From: Balanoglossus misakiensis
Lineage: Eukaryota; Hemichordata
Direction of reading: 5' to 3'
Assembly (NCBI GenBank): GCA_040954595.2
Contig: CM082586.2
Span: forward strand, 4,898,001 to 4,962,000
Length of the DNA stretch: 64,000 nt
The position numbers and the translations under genes are program-made. Shown one piece after another: positions 1-14,660 of the stretch (its first letter is position 1; each line of letters begins with the position of its first letter). The notes under the pieces were generated by a model. The model was not told the DNA's origin and ran no database searches. It saw only the letters and a program-made list of their open reading frames with translations.

Positions 1-1337
1 ATCCTCGGGCGTTCCATTTGCGTAAATGTGAAGGCGTTTAGTCGCTGAGTCACTCTTATGTGTGTATCTTGTTGGGTATAGTTGGGGTGCTTGGTCGCCA
101 CGGCATATACTCAGGTGTTTCACGACATCCAAAGTCACGCAGTGCACCGGTATGAAGCAATGTCCGCCAGACATGCACCTCCCCCCAAAGCGCAGCTACA
201 CAAAGTGGTCAAGTGGCTCTGAACTGCAGAACGGAATACTGATGTTACCCGTCAGAAGAGGCATGTTAGAAATTATGGGAATTTTAAACAGTGTAACACT
301 CATTGGAAACTCCATGATACCATGATAGTTCAGTTCGCTTTCAGTCGACGTCCCCCTAAATGTTGATTCCAGAATATTTTTTTAGAAAAAGCAGTAGAAG
401 GGAGACTTTGTATGCCATTATGACAGTCGGCCCGTTATGTCGAAATTTCGAGACAACAACCCCGGTCAGATTCGGACCAAAGTTTATCAGTGCCACGCGA
501 GTCTGCTCAGCTGTGATAAACTTTTTTTTGTGTCGCTTGCAAGTTACATCAAAGTTCAGTGAGGTTTTAATTATTTTATAATCCCCGACTCTTAGCCGAT
601 CCCAACGACGGATTACGCGTTTAGTCCACTCGCTATGCGAGATCACTCAGGTGATTATTACACATGTTACATGTAAATGAAGGGGGTTGGGAAAATGAAA
701 TCGGACATGCTCATACCTCACCTATCGATATCTACTTTTGAGAAAATTTGACAGGCGCTGAAAATCAAGTATAAAAAAAAACTTTATACCGGGATGTATG
801 CCAAATAACATTCACAAAATCTGAACGCTCAGACGGCGTTACAAATCGTTGCCAAACTTCTTATAGGTCGTGATCAACCCTGGTTTTCCTTTAAGCAACG
901 CACATGTGCGAATGTAAATACTTCTGCGGTTGTCTGACACCATCAAGAGATATATCTCAATTTTTAAACAAATCGACACAAATCATCGGATGTCGTTATT
1001 CTGTATTTTATAACCTTCGTAATCTTTTGTTAGTGCAGTAACTGTTTGTCTGTTTTGTTGCGATAGTTCATAGTCTGTTTAGCATATAGCCAGGTGCCCA
1101 TGCACCCGTAATCAACAAGTTAAGCGGCCCAGGCCCAGTAGATTCAGCTTATCTTGCAAAAACAACACTGATAAATTCTTAAACCGGGTTATCTGTTTCT
1201 TTCTGTTCGATACAACCTGTACTCCCGAGCCTACATTTCATGACAAATAAATCAAATTAAAGACTTTATGTTGATAAAGAGACGGACGCGGTTTATCGAT
1301 CGCAAACCGGTACATCCCCGCGCCTTGTTACACCTGA

Positions 1338-1480
1338 TCGCTATAAAAGCAGGTCGCAGCGCGCGCACAGCGGGCGCACAACCGCGCGCGGCGCGGCGAT
1401 GTCGATTTCATCTGCGTAAGACGCGCAACTCTCCAATCTGGGCGCTATCCGACCGTTATCGCCGAGCTTGAAAACGTTTA
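1338..1480 (+). promoter_or_regulatory. TATA-like candidate core promoter with CpG-dense downstream
   Basis: The string TCGCTATAAAA (1338-1348) is followed by a very CpG-dense stretch of about 100 bases rich in GCGC. The same 11-mer recurs at 14610-14620. No coding gene follows, so any transcript would be noncoding or a distal 5' exon. Motif evidence only. Confidence 0.2.
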
Positions 1481-4400
1481 TCTTTAAGATGAGATAGCAA
1501 GACTTTTTCAAGCTTACGAGAGCTCTGAAGGACTAACCTTTACCCTTATCATAACTTTTACAGTTTCTTATCGTGTTCTTTGATAGACTCTGTCAATTAC
1601 TAGACCGTAACACACCGTGTCGTGTGTCTTCCTCCCGTGTCCACGTATGAAAACCGAATTATCAAGTTTCGCCCTCCCCGCAATAAAAAAATCAGACGGT
1701 AAAATAAATTATTAGGAAAACAAATAAACAACGGAGGAAATATATTTCAAATCTGACCTATGACCTTTGCAGGCGATGGTCTAGGTGATAGCTTTCGTTC
1801 GTTTTCACAAGATTAACAAATATGACACAACATGCCAGGCTTAAGGTAAAGTCCACGTGAGAACGCTACTAATTAACCCGCCCGTCAAAGAACAGTGGAG
1901 TACATATTTTAAATAAATCGCACGTTTCATTAAAATTAGCTGTTCTGGGGAAACACCAAACTTGAGTCGTGAAAAGTTACCTCACAGAACAGAAACGTTC
2001 ACAGGCTTTGCATACAATTACGTCGATCCACGATAGCAAGAGTGGGTCTCAGTGAATTTCTTAAGGATCCCCCTCTACGTTGACGAGTAAACCTTGAGAA
2101 GTGTTGTGAAGAAGCCAAGGGGTTAAGCTGGTATCATCAATTCTCCATCACTGCATTTTTTTCTGACCAATCATTCCTTACAATTTTAACAAAGTAATTT
2201 TTTTCTCAACAAGCTGATGGGTTCATGCTCTACTTTTTTCCTGTTTTTTTTACACCTCAGTCATTTATTATTTTGGGTTCGAAGGTCAGACAGCTTCGAA
2301 AGCTGCTATGTCCCGAGTTTATCAGTTTGACGGGTGATGACGTCATCTGGGGCGAGATTACGTCAATGGGAAAAACATCTCCACTTGAATTGATTTATTC
2401 AAATGAGTTTTAAAACGGTTAAACGAAAATGCATGTAGGAACTAGAAGAGGCCTGTAAAGGCAATCGTTGGTGTCCATGTTTGGTGGAATATAGTCGCCA
2501 TTTTGTTTAATTGTAGACCCATCAACTTGTCGAGTATTCGTCTACTACCGAGTTAAAATCATGCTATTCCGTGGGGGGGGGGTCACATTTTTAATCTCTC
2601 TTAATATTTCCATCGTTTCTATTGTACACCACTGCGAAATACACGAGTGTGCACAAGAAAAAAGCTTGATGGTAATAAAAAGAAGTCTCTTGCCGACTTT
2701 CTTGTTGCATTGATGGTCAGTCCGACTTATAAGCCAGGGTTTTCTCCGCGCATGCTCAAAATGGGTGTCAGCGCACATTAATTAATTTAGCATTTTTCTA
2801 TCGACAGATGAGGGGAAACATCTTGAGCATCACTACGTTAGACGATGATTAAGCAGGTTTTACAAGCACACTAATGATGTAAGGTGGGTTCTAAAGAGTC
2901 ACGACAAACAGCGCCAGAGATCAAAGTACGCCATCACAGACAAACAATCCGAAACAGATAAACGACATGCAGTAATGACAGCAGGGTTAAGTCAGCCGAA
3001 ACCTCTGCCCCGGGAATTTTGACACATTTTTGGACGAATGGTGTGCAACTACAACATGCATTTAGCTGTAATCGGGGAGGAGGGGGGGGGGGGGGGTATT
3101 TGTACCACACGGTGCCAAAACACAAAAAGTTTTGCAGGCGCGTTCGTGGGCTGTTACGTCACCACCAGCACTTGCGTGAACTATCGACTCGGACTTGGAT
3201 AACTGATTTGATGTCAATATGTATTGATGTGTATTTTATGTGTATTATGTATGTGTATATGTATAGGAATTCTATTTGATTGTAATAAACTATTCTTTTT
3301 ATGGTTTCTAAACTGAGACAGTCGTAGCTCGTTGTGCAAACGGCAAAGTGCACGTGCTGCAAACCCCCTCAATTTACGTTGCCGAAGTTACAGACACGGC
3401 GTGCGCGTATGTGGCGCCATGGCGGGTCTTTCAAAGCGCAAGAAATCGATCGCCCCCTCGGATCAGGGTGTTGCTGAAATAATCCATTTAGTCCTTTCGT
3501 CACTGAGGTACATCTTAGCCCAAACCATTGTGTTCCATCGCCCGGGTTGGACATCTATAGGGAATTGGGGAGGGTGTCAGGAGTTACATCCTAAAGTGAT
3601 TCTAATTGTTTTCAATATAGACTGTTGCTCCATCGCTATCGGATTGGTTCGTATACCGTCCGATAAACAGATATACATGTACTTGTCTATAGTTGTATAC
3701 AGCACTCCAAGATAGTTACAGGGAGGACAGACAGAGCGAAGGGGATATGTTGGGGATGGAGTGGGAAAAGTGATATAGAAACTGAGAGATAATTAGAGAA
3801 ATGGAGAAAAAAAAATTGAGACAGATCAAGGAAAATAGCAACGCCTCCTCCCCAACACATACTTTCCATATTACTTGAAAGTGGGAGGGGCGGAAGACAG
3901 ACATGTCCCCGGGGGGATACAGAGATATGAGGGCGATGAAGCCGCCGGGGACAGACAAACCCCTTAGATATGGGGACAGATCGGGACGGTCGCAGACAGT
4001 GTTATTACAAAGAGATTTAAACAGGAGTAGCGATAAGGAGAAAAGTGATTCCTCGAGACAATGGTTGCAGACATTGGTATTTATGTGGACGGACCTGGTA
4101 TTCACAATATCAACACAGCCTACACATACACCCATGCGACCAGCATTGTTATTTATCGACAATTTGTTTACAATCGGGACTGAAATTCAATCATCAATAT
4201 TTGGTGCATTTTACGCGTGCAATGTGTTGAGTCATGGCGTTTCAAAACTGGTAACTGCATGCACTGAACATAGGAATATCAAGTTGAAATCTCCTATACC
4301 CCTCGGGCTATGGCCCTGGAACGTATAGGGACTGTTGAACCCTGAATGTACGCCGAGAATCTGGTATTGTGGATTATATACTGACCAGGAGGATGCGCGT

Positions 4401-7400
4401 TGCTTAACATTTGCTGCATAAAACAGCATTCCAGTGTTGAAACAACTAACACACACAACCTTGTTAAACGTTTTTTTTTTAAATATTAAAACGCGTTTTA
4501 TTGGTAGCTGCTGCCGAACCAGACCATTTCTTACAGACCCAATTAGACGGAATTAAAACAGATTGGTTCGGCTGCACCAAGTATGCCGGGAGTAAGAGGG
4601 GGTTTGGTTAGTGTTTAACCATCGCGGCGCCGCTGTGTCGATCTCCAGGCCTGTCGGTCGAGGAGTCGTTGCCTGGGACCGCTCCCACGTAACACCGCGA
4701 GCAGCCCCGTCACGGGACCACAGCGAGGCAGCCGGTTACCAGGCGACAGTCGAGGAGGGGCCCAGCGCGTTTTTTTGTTTCCTTCTTCAGGGCGCAGTTA
4801 ACACGTTGTGGGATGTGTAGCTATTCGCATTAATCATCTCCCATAAATACCGATACAGGGTGACGGTATAACTAACGGGGAAGACATTTGGAAGCCGGCG
4901 AAATCAGGTATGGCATATCTCTTATGAACCGTTACGTCAAATAGCTGAGTTGTCAAAAACCGCTATAACAATGATATAAACCCTGCTACAACTCTATACA
5001 CCGAAATATTTTATAGTTTCTGTCAAGTTTCATGTTGTATTTTATTTGCTGCGTGGAGAATATTCAGCTTGTTGGCTGTGCCGAATTCCTATTTACTAAA
5101 CGGTTGACAACTGTACAGCGCGTCTCTCAATAGAGTGTTACACGTGGTATAAAGTTATCAATATTGGATGTGTGCACACAAAAACGTGGGTTTATGACCG
5201 GCTACCGGACTGTCGGTAGCTATAATATCATGATTGCACTGACAACTCCCGGCCCTACCCCCCATCGGACTGTAGGGGCACGGGGCCGCGGCTTCTAGTC
5301 ATCTTCTGGTCTGTCAGCTTCATCTGGCAAACACGGACTTCTTGTTCCGATTTATTTAAATTTCTGTGCGTCGTCCAGAAAACGGGTCGCGGAAGCGCCG
5401 CGCCCAATCCCTTCTGCCACTGAGACAGAACACATCACAGATTTACAAAACAGACCGAGAAGGTTGTAATGCCAAGCATGTCCAACGCCTCCTCCAAACA
5501 CCCGCTGGAAATTCGAGAATTTGTTGGACAATGCTAAGTAGGTTTAAATCGTTAGAAGCACATAGCGAAGAATCCAAAATGTCACTCGGAACTACAGGAA
5601 GTAGTAAAATGTCAAAGCTGCGAGTTGTGCTTGTAGCGTCGCCACTTCAACTTCTTTATTGGAAATCTTAAAGTACTGGTATCTCCTTGGGACCCCCTTT
5701 GCCGTTTTAGTCATTTGTGGTTATGATATTCTTGCAACTCACGAAAACCCTTGAGTTTTCGAAATTTCTCTTCCGTTTCTCTGTCCCTCTGTCTACTTAA
5801 TATTCTTCTTATCCCTCCTCTCTCTCCCCTCCCTCTCTTACTTCAAGAAAACCCAATGTGCAAAATGCATCTTTGAGACGTTTTTTTTCGAAAATCGTCC
5901 AAAAAGGGAAAGTAACAATCTCACAGGTCAGAGCTGAACAAATCCAATGAGCAAGTAAACAAATAAATAGACATATTCATCAAGCCCCATTTCCCGTCTT
6001 CATCCATAAGTGACACGAAAAAGAACTTTCGAACAACTTTTACAGGATGCAGTTTGACCTCCCGGGCAAATAAATAACCGATCTCTTCAAGTGTGCTCCA
6101 GAAAGAAAACTAACACAAAGCGACTCTGACCCAACAGCGAGTGATATTGACAGGTAGAAGTAAAACGTTACTAAGTGTGGCACTCCCCAGGTCGCTGCTG
6201 GAAGGAACGGTTGGTAAAGAGAAAAAAAGACATAAAACGCCACCTTGACTCCGTAATCCGGTCAAGTGGGCTGTTTTCCCCCTCTGTGTCAATTCCTACC
6301 CCCGGTTTAAAACGTTTCATTAAAAGCACGCAGCGAGTTTGCATTTGGCATCAACAACAACAGGTTTGCTTGTCATATACTTTGAAAGACTGATGGGTAC
6401 GACTTACATAATGAATTACCATATAACCGTAAAACATGTGTAATGTGACTATTTTATCATCTACACGATCCTATCCGTATTTTCTTTGAATTGCCAATAA
6501 ATGCATGGAATATGGCAGGTTTGGCCGCTGAGAAATCTCTGAAGAAAAGCGAATTACACGCAACACCACCGCTGCCTGTCTGGCGACTAGCGACTGGTGA
6601 CATGTACTCCAAACACATCATTCATCGGGGCTTTTGCATTTCGCACTGTAAACTATTAAAGTGCCGTGTGAATTATTTCACAAAGGGGTTAATTTTGCGT
6701 AAAATTAAGTGGGAGGGGAACCATCTGACTAGCCGGTGGTAACTCAAATAGCGCGAATCATCTCAACTGCAGGTAGCTCCATCAAGCCGGTCTTGACAGC
6801 GCTCCGGGGCGTTTATGTTAGTCGTTCACACTACACTGTATGTTGCTGTAATGTTTCGCCGTGAACAGTAATTACATGCAGTGGCTAAATTACGCAAAGA
6901 GGAGAACGCGATGTTCTGACAAGAAAAACAAGCGCGTTTTTTTTTTTGGCCGGCGGTGTTTGACGGGCGCCTGGAGTACTGACTCGAAGACTTGAGAAGG
7001 ACTAGATTGAAAAGCACGCAGCTCTAAGTTTATACGGAATGAAGTAATCAGCGCGACTTGGCAATTAAAACACGCAGCACTGCAACACAGCATGACCCCG
7101 TCGCCATCGTCGAAATCTCAGATATGCGAAATGCGAATGCATTAAGCCGAGTTCCCCCCGGGGCAACTCTCCAATCGCCCCGATCGCCGGCACAGCGCGC
7201 TGTTCCCCCACTCGGGCTTCAAGCCTCGGGTCCCTCTCAATCGCTGGAAAATTGATTCACTTTCACTCCCTTTTAATTGAAACAATAGCTTCGGTTGAAA
7301 AATTAATACCATCTTGTTCAACTTTCAGAAAGACTCTCTGTCGGTGTGTGTTACGGTTTCTTCTTTAAAAAACCTCACGTGCCATAGACTAAAAAAAACG

Positions 7401-10400
7401 GCCGTTGCAGACTGATCTTGACGCGTTTCAGGGAACTCAGCGACACTGCGCAATTTGTTTATTAATTGTCGATTTCATCCTAAATGATGTCCCTTTCCGT
7501 TCGGTGAGGAGAGTACATTTGTAATCGGGCAGAACAAATAATTTAAAAGTTACAACTTCCGTTTCGCATTAATTGAATAAATTTTGAGAAGTGGGTGGGA
7601 AAGTGGCCTTAAACAAACTTACTAATTGATGTTAGTTCATTGTTTCCCTAATTTAGTTTCGGGCTTTTAACTTTTCCTGTAGCAGAGGAAATCCTCCGTA
7701 AATCTACTGATAAATTCTACAGATTTTCTGCTTGTCTGTGAGACGTATTGTGCGTGATTTTCCACTCGTCTTGCATTTATATTCTCGAGTTCACGGTCAA
7801 ACAGGCTTTCCCCCTTGGTGACTTGAACGCTAAGTTGCAGTCGACTTGGGCAATCCCATTTCATTACAGGGGTTTCCAGTTCATATCGCTCAAAATTCCT
7901 GCAGCGAGTTGTGTATGTGTAGATACTGGTAAACCTATCTGATAGCGAGAATACCCGTTGACAGTAAACAAGCTGAGGAATGGGAAATTATTTTCAGACG
8001 AGATGTTTTTCTCGATTTAGACTTGTGTACATGGGTCTCCTGAATTTCAACTTCTAGACCAATACACCTTACCATAATTATTTACAGGTGATAACTATGT
8101 TATAGAAGGGACAATGGCAAGTATGCCCATACTTTATGTGTGTAGCAGATGGCATGGAGTACACGGCAACCCTCGCAGTGGGTCCTCTTGTGCCTATGAC
8201 CATAAATCTTGTGGAAATAACTTTGGACATGCTCGCATTGTGACATCCTCAATGGTCAGATAGCCTCAACCCCCCAATAAAATTATTAAATGTTATCATT
8301 GTATGTGGCGTGATCGGCTTCCGATGCTACACCGTACGCACACACACACACACACCGGTCCCTATCATGATTTACACATACGTGTATTGACACGCTCAAT
8401 TAGATACACCTTGCGCGCAGCAATTCGGTTCACACGCACCAACCATATATACAGGAATGCCAATGGCTAAGCTTCGCGTGTGAGTCTTCGCCGCTTCCAC
8501 CCGACCCCGGTCTTCGAAGTAACCAGGCAAAAAACCCCAGCGCCGTTGTTTCTAATCTCGCAACTGGGCCCCAAAACCCACACTTGAGATAATTTTACGA
8601 TATAATTACAGTTGTTGAGATACGCGTATGATAACGCGGATCGGGCGTCAAAAACCCACTTTTGGAAATGTCAGGTTGGAAGAAACTCCTGTATTTCGAC
8701 AAACGGTGCAATCTCTGCTTAACAGAGAAATTTATTATCATTCGCAAGCCGGAAAAATCAACACTCAACACATACATCTCACCAGTTACACACATTGTTA
8801 TGCAAAACGGCCCACCCCAACCACCTGTGTACCTGCATATAAACGCGCACATGTATATGACGTCATGCACTCATTACGTCATCACTACGGTGTGTTGACG
8901 AGAAAAGTGAGAGCCGTGATCTCACTGCCGTTAATTCAGCACGCATCAGTACCATAGTAATTGGCCATTTCGATCGGTTCAAATGGAAATTTTGATCGCC
9001 GACTAAATGTCAGTTTGCTTATTAGAAGAGGAATAAACTCTCTAAACCGTAGAATCACATCATATCTTCAACAAACAAAGTCGTTAGGCGAACCAAGTGT
9101 CCTCTTCTGTTCGGAGATATGCGGAGAGAACGACGCTCATAACAACACAACGGACAGCATATCGGGGAAGTTGGAGATATGGGGACACAGAAACGATGTC
9201 ATATCACCAGGGGTGCGATGTCTTGGGCTAATATCGTTTGTTGTCGGTTCTCGAATGTTTTTTATCAGTGCACGATAGCAGTGGGCCAGCCACTAATGCA
9301 ACACTTGATATGATTGGGCGAGGGAAACGTCAGCCGAGCGCTCAGCGTGCTGTGTGGTTCGCCCTTCAAACAACGGATTCGAATTCTATAGATCTTGTCA
9401 GGTGGTCAAAGTTCACAACCATTAATAAACCCGGCCCGCCTTGGTCTTACAGCTTTACCTCTTGGTCAAATGTGGAAGACTTTATACTCGAGAAACTTCG
9501 ATAGTCAATTTTGATGAACAAATGTAAGTCTATCAATGCGCAATCAGGGAAGTCAATTTACTACAGCGCTGAAAAGTTGAAAATCTTGTTTCTGACAGAA
9601 TCACTTCTCCTTGCCCGTTATTGTCTGGATACCGATGTATACTGTACCCCCATTTTGCTCGTTTACTCTGTCTGTCTCTCTCCTTGACATTTCTTATAGT
9701 CGTCAACTTTATACAAATTACTCCACTACCCAATTCACTTCCAGAACGCACTGCTAAATTTGTTCATATGTCACAGGGTTCGACCTTCACCAACACGCGT
9801 AACCTATGACCCAACAATTACCTGGCCAAAATGGCAGCGAGCAAACAAACGAATCCCGGATTATCTAACGGATCGTCTAAATTTTGTTTTAATTACCGAA
9901 TTCCTGCTATTTTTGCCCGGCGTTGATATCGACCCGGCGCCGCCGAGCAACCCGTCGCGGTTTCGCGCTGCACTCGTACCTCGCGTCGAATATGCAGTAT
10001 CGCCGGTTGTATCTGTATGGTGTATTTTAAGAGTTTTTGATTAGGTATAGCGTTGTGTAAGTAGCTGTGGCAATTCTATCATAACGTGCGAGATATCCGT
10101 GACGGTGGCGAGTGGGGCACATGTCTGGGGTGACGCTGATAAAAACGATTGTGATGTCGGTCACGGTGTTAGTCGGTCAGTGTCGATTTTCTCACGCGGA
10201 AGCATCGCATATTTGCGTCGACGGGGAGGTGTTTGAGTGGAGTGGTGGTGTGATTGTGAGCCCGAACAAATGTCCACCTCGCATTTATTTTCTTCAAAAC
10301 TTTAGTTTGTTGAGTTTGAGCCACTTGACGAGGGGGGGGGGGCATTGTGACACAAAGGTGACAATGGTACCAGAATCTGAAGTCCACTTGAGTCCGTTCG

Positions 10401-12114
10401 ACGTCTTGACAAGCGTGTTGTAAATTGCCGCCCGTTGCTAAAAATACACGGGCGGTACCGTTCTCGCGGCGCTCTGCACACCGCGGCGGCGGGCATCACA
10501 GTCGCCGGGGTCGTGACAACCTCCGGCTCCAACTGCTTGTACGTACCCTCGTATATCATGCGTTCTGTAAACTCCCAGTCACCTGCACTGAAGTGTTATG
10601 CCACTTTCTTCTATACAAGCAAGGCCTGAAATTATCGACGCAGTCTGGAGTGAAGTTGTCATACTAGGGCCAGGTCTACTTACTCCATTCAGTCCTAACG
10701 GTGGAAATAATTCTTTGGAACGTGAAACTTTCACTTTTAATTTCACGTTAATTAAGTTTAAATGAGGCTCAGGCGACCACCGGTTGAAGCAAGTCACGGA
10801 TACGTACTGAGGAGTCGGCGTGGCATACACGATACATTCCATCAGGTGGTTGCCATATACACATACAAATTCTTAGTACACACATACATATGCTGCAAAT
10901 TGCTTGTTGATCAGTAAACATATTAGAATTGCAGTGTTTTCATTGAGAATAGGTCCAATCATGTTCACTGTACGCAAACGAAATAAATTTACGAAAGTTA
11001 AATGCCAGACACAAAGATATTATGCTCTTTTATGTTGACCGTTGTTTACAATGTATGAATACCGTATTTCTATTCATGGCTTCGACGCGTGCTTGAAACC
11101 ACATTGTCGCTGATGGTGTACAGTTTCTCTCAGTGAAAACATTTACCCTCAAGAACTTTCACTCAAATAAACAGGCGTCAGTAACATCTGTCAGCTACTC
11201 TATCTTAATACAGTCACAGGTTTATAATAAACTTCTCCTTATCGCGGAAACAAAGCAAACACGCGCTTCAGTCAGGGCAGACAAGAACGGTCGTGCTATC
11301 GATTTGTTGGAACTTGTGAACTGTAGGGTCGAAGGCACTTTCGTTCGCGGGGGTCAGTAGTTCGCGGCCACTCGTCCGTTATCAAGATATTCCAATAATC
11401 TCTCTTCAACGAAGGACTTCCAGGAAAATATAAAATCACTGTCTCCTAGCGAGACAGCAACGAAGACCAATATGAACGATGTTATGCTCTATTATGCCAG
11501 AAAGTGCTCGTCTGGCCTTAGGGGCGTACAATCAGCCAGAAATCATCATGGCCGCCCAGACCTGCCGGGCATACATTACGACAACAGCGATGATTGTTTT
11601 CCCGCCCAGAAATTTTGCACCACGGGTTTAAAAAGTGCAAATTTAACGAATATTACTTTAATTCAATTCAATTCCTTTCACCAGTACCACGGGTGTCCAC
11701 CGTGAGATCGAAAGACACAGGTGGGCCAAACTTAATGCATGATGTGGTACAACTCAAATATCATTCCCTTTTACACCGCTATTCTCGCATTCTCTGGTTT
11801 GCGTGCGTTTTTGATCTGACTGATTCTAGATAAGTCTGGTTCCCCCCGGGCTCTCCATTAAGCAGTGCACCAAATGAGCCATGCCATCGGAAATCGCAAT
11901 AATTGTCCGCGATTCGAAACACTTTAATTAATAGTTAGCACTGCCATGTTTTCACGCATTTAGGCCTACCGTCGGAAATCGTCAATTATAGGTCAACAGC
12001 GATCAACGTGTTACTAGATTGCCGAAGCTCGCAGGCAAATGCTTCGACACAGCTCACGGTTGCCTTACAACCCCGGCTTACATCAATGCGCAATCCTCTC
12101 CGCTCCGCTCACAG

Positions 12115-12165
12115 AAGTCAGTTGCTCACACAAAGTCCGTTGCTCATGAAGTCCGTTGCTCAAAG
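12115..12165. repeat. Short minisatellite, three units of about 17 bp
   Basis: Three imperfect tandem copies of a unit with core GTC-C/A-GTTGCTCA lie at 12115, 12133 and 12149. No function is apparent. Confidence 0.6.
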
Positions 12166-12445
12166 AGTCCAGACCAGCTAGTTATATTCCAAATTCCCAA
12201 GGCGATGTGGAGTGACGTGCTCCTCCCAGGCAGTGTTGAGAAGTGTTCCTCGTGGTTTTTGTGAGAATGCCTTTGATATGGGTGACCATCTGCAGGGTTA
12301 ACTAATATTTAAATGAAGCTAGTTGAAAAGGCAGGGCCTTTTGTTATGCAAAGAAAAAGCTACCCTCTCTCGACCAAGCAACTAAACAGGGTGTGTCGTA
12401 ACACTGTGTAGTTGGCTATATTGATGGGCTGTTATTCAGGTCAAA

Positions 12446-12513
12446 AAGAGAGAGGGGGAGAGAGAGAGAGAGTCAGCCAGCCAGCCAGACAGACAGACAG
12501 ACAGACAGACAGA
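12446..12513. repeat. Compound microsatellite (GA)n-(CCAG)n-(ACAG)n
   Basis: A purine GA tract merges into CCAG units and then about six ACAG units. This is a simple-sequence repeat without coding potential. Confidence 0.9.
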
Positions 12514-14113
12514 AACAATAGTATGAACATTCTTTTACAAAGCCACAAAACCGCACATTTTCCTCTCCGCCGAAACTACATTCAGGGCAGCCCGTTGCAT
12601 CTGCAGCTTTTAATGAATAATGAACCAATCTATAAAAAATACATTCAAAGACAGTCGACGGCACATTTATGCTCTGGAAAGAATCCTGCTCCGATAACGG
12701 GGGAGTATCGCGAAGTATCGATGGCAATTGATGGGGAATTTTATGAAAGAGACAAGAAAATCCTTGTAAACCGATAGGCCTACAGGCGAGACGTCTGCCA
12801 GGGTACAGCAAGCCACTGGGCGGACTAGCGTTTGACACAAGCCAGAAGGAAACGCGCTCTTTTTATTGGAAAAAGGGAGTACATGTACCGTGTGTGTTTG
12901 TGATACGCTTCTTGAAGAGGGCACGCATAGTTACATGTATTTTTTGCTCTCTTGAGAAAAAACCAATGAGCACTTAGTTACTCTGGGAGCAATTTTCAAC
13001 ACGGTCATAGCAACCGCGGTCAGTGGCTGAACAATGTGTAGGAAGTTCTCCCCGGATGTATATGGCGCTTACACAACCGGAAGACGTAAAAGAGTGAAAG
13101 GCGCGCCTGGGCATCAGTATGGGCGTTTTATGGCTTCAACTTAAATCATTTTGACCGTATGACCAGACGATGGCAATATCGAAATGCGTTAACGGGTGAA
13201 CGAATATATAAAAGTGAATTTATGGACATTTCGGGTCGTTCCTGTCTGGTATTACCGCCGCTGACAAAAAAGGTGCCTAAAATGGACCCCGGAATCGCTC
13301 GCGGCAGACCGTATGCGCGACAATGGCTAAATGCTCGTTACCAACTATCAAAGTCGTTCACAGCGAAATCAGGCCCTCCATCAGAGACGAATAAAGTGTC
13401 TATTTTGTGCAACTATCTCATTAACCCTGACAGAGGAGGACGAGCAGACAAAAAAAATTAACCATTAGTGCCGTCCTTGCTGATTCTCGTCAGCCGTCTA
13501 AACGAGATCCCGCGATCGTATTTCCCCGAGATAAACGGCTATACGCGCGCTGGTGATTGCCATCAAGCCGGAGACATTGACATTTGCCAATTGGACCCAG
13601 TCGAGTCCATCGCCCATTTCGAAAATGATGTTTTTCATTGCAGTAACGCAAAAAAGCGCAAAGCCCCTGGTATTCGTTCCGCGCTTAATGGCGCGTCGGA
13701 TCGGAATGCAGACCGCGATGCGTTTCCACTCAAAAGTTTTTAAAACGCAACCCACTCACAACGCGCCCGCCCCCAATTCCAAGACACTTCCTCGTCGCCT
13801 TCGTGTCTTCACCGGTGATTGTTTCCGTACCGCGAGAGTCTCGGACCGAGGAAAAAAAAGCACTGGCTAGCGCTCTCTTGGGGATCTGTAACTGCTTAAT
13901 TTGATTTCTTTGCGCCGAGCGGAGAGCCACTCGACCGGTGGGTCAGTTTAAAATTCCATCATGTATTTGCGATGGAATGAAAGGCCAAACTACGACAAAT
14001 TACACAGTGTGTCTAAAACACCACTGAGAGGAGTCCACGCATTTTAAAAAATAATTATTACGTGTACACAGTCCCAAAATGAGTGTTTTTTTAGCATATC
14101 AGAAATTTATTGA

Positions 14114-14162
14114 AGGAGAGAGAGGGTTGAGGGAGAGAGAGAGAGAGAGGGGGAGAGAGATA
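14114..14162. repeat. Interrupted (GA)n microsatellite
   Basis: A GA-rich tract with G interruptions. Opposite-strand frames across it (Ser/Leu/Pro-rich) are artefacts of the repeat. Confidence 0.85.
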
Positions 14163-14609
14163 GAATGTGGGTGTGTAGTGGGTTGCAGGTGCAGTGGGCG
14201 AAAAGGGTGATGGGTTGGTGTAGGAGGCCGATGAATAAGGCAACGCTCTCCCAAAACCCAACTTCTTCGAAAGTCGTCCCTTAAGTACAAGCAATGCACA
14301 AAAACAGTTTCTTTCCATTTGCTTGCAAATGTCAGTGCCTGGACGACACGCCGCTGAACAGAGTGGTTTACCTTTGCCCCGACAACCACGACTCTCGTCG
14401 CCCGACCCAAATCGTTAATCCATCTGACAGACTTCGGGTTTAAAAAGCAAAGTAATATTTCATGCCGATATAATGAAAAGTTTGAAAAATGGCTCCTGAC
14501 AGTGCACCTCGTACGCTGACAGTTTTCTGAGACTCGTCCCCTTAAAAGATTTTTCGGTATCGGACAGTTTTATCGCCGACATACAGAAAGCACATGTGGA
14601 CTAATGGAG

Positions 14610-14660
14610 TCGCTATAAAACCACGGCGATAGTAGCCGCAGCATTCTGCTAGACGCGGGG
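14610..14660 (+). promoter_or_regulatory. Second TATA-like candidate core promoter
   Basis: TCGCTATAAAA at 14610-14620, identical over 11 bases to the one at 1338, is followed within 40 bases by GC-rich sequence (CCACGGCGATAGTAGCCGC). No associated gene is seen, so this rests on the motif alone. Confidence 0.18.

Noticed and set aside
3332-4328. Two overlapping plus-strand open frames of 127 and 141 codons
   Set aside because: Low-information translations with open frames on the opposite strand, no domain and no consistent splice phase.
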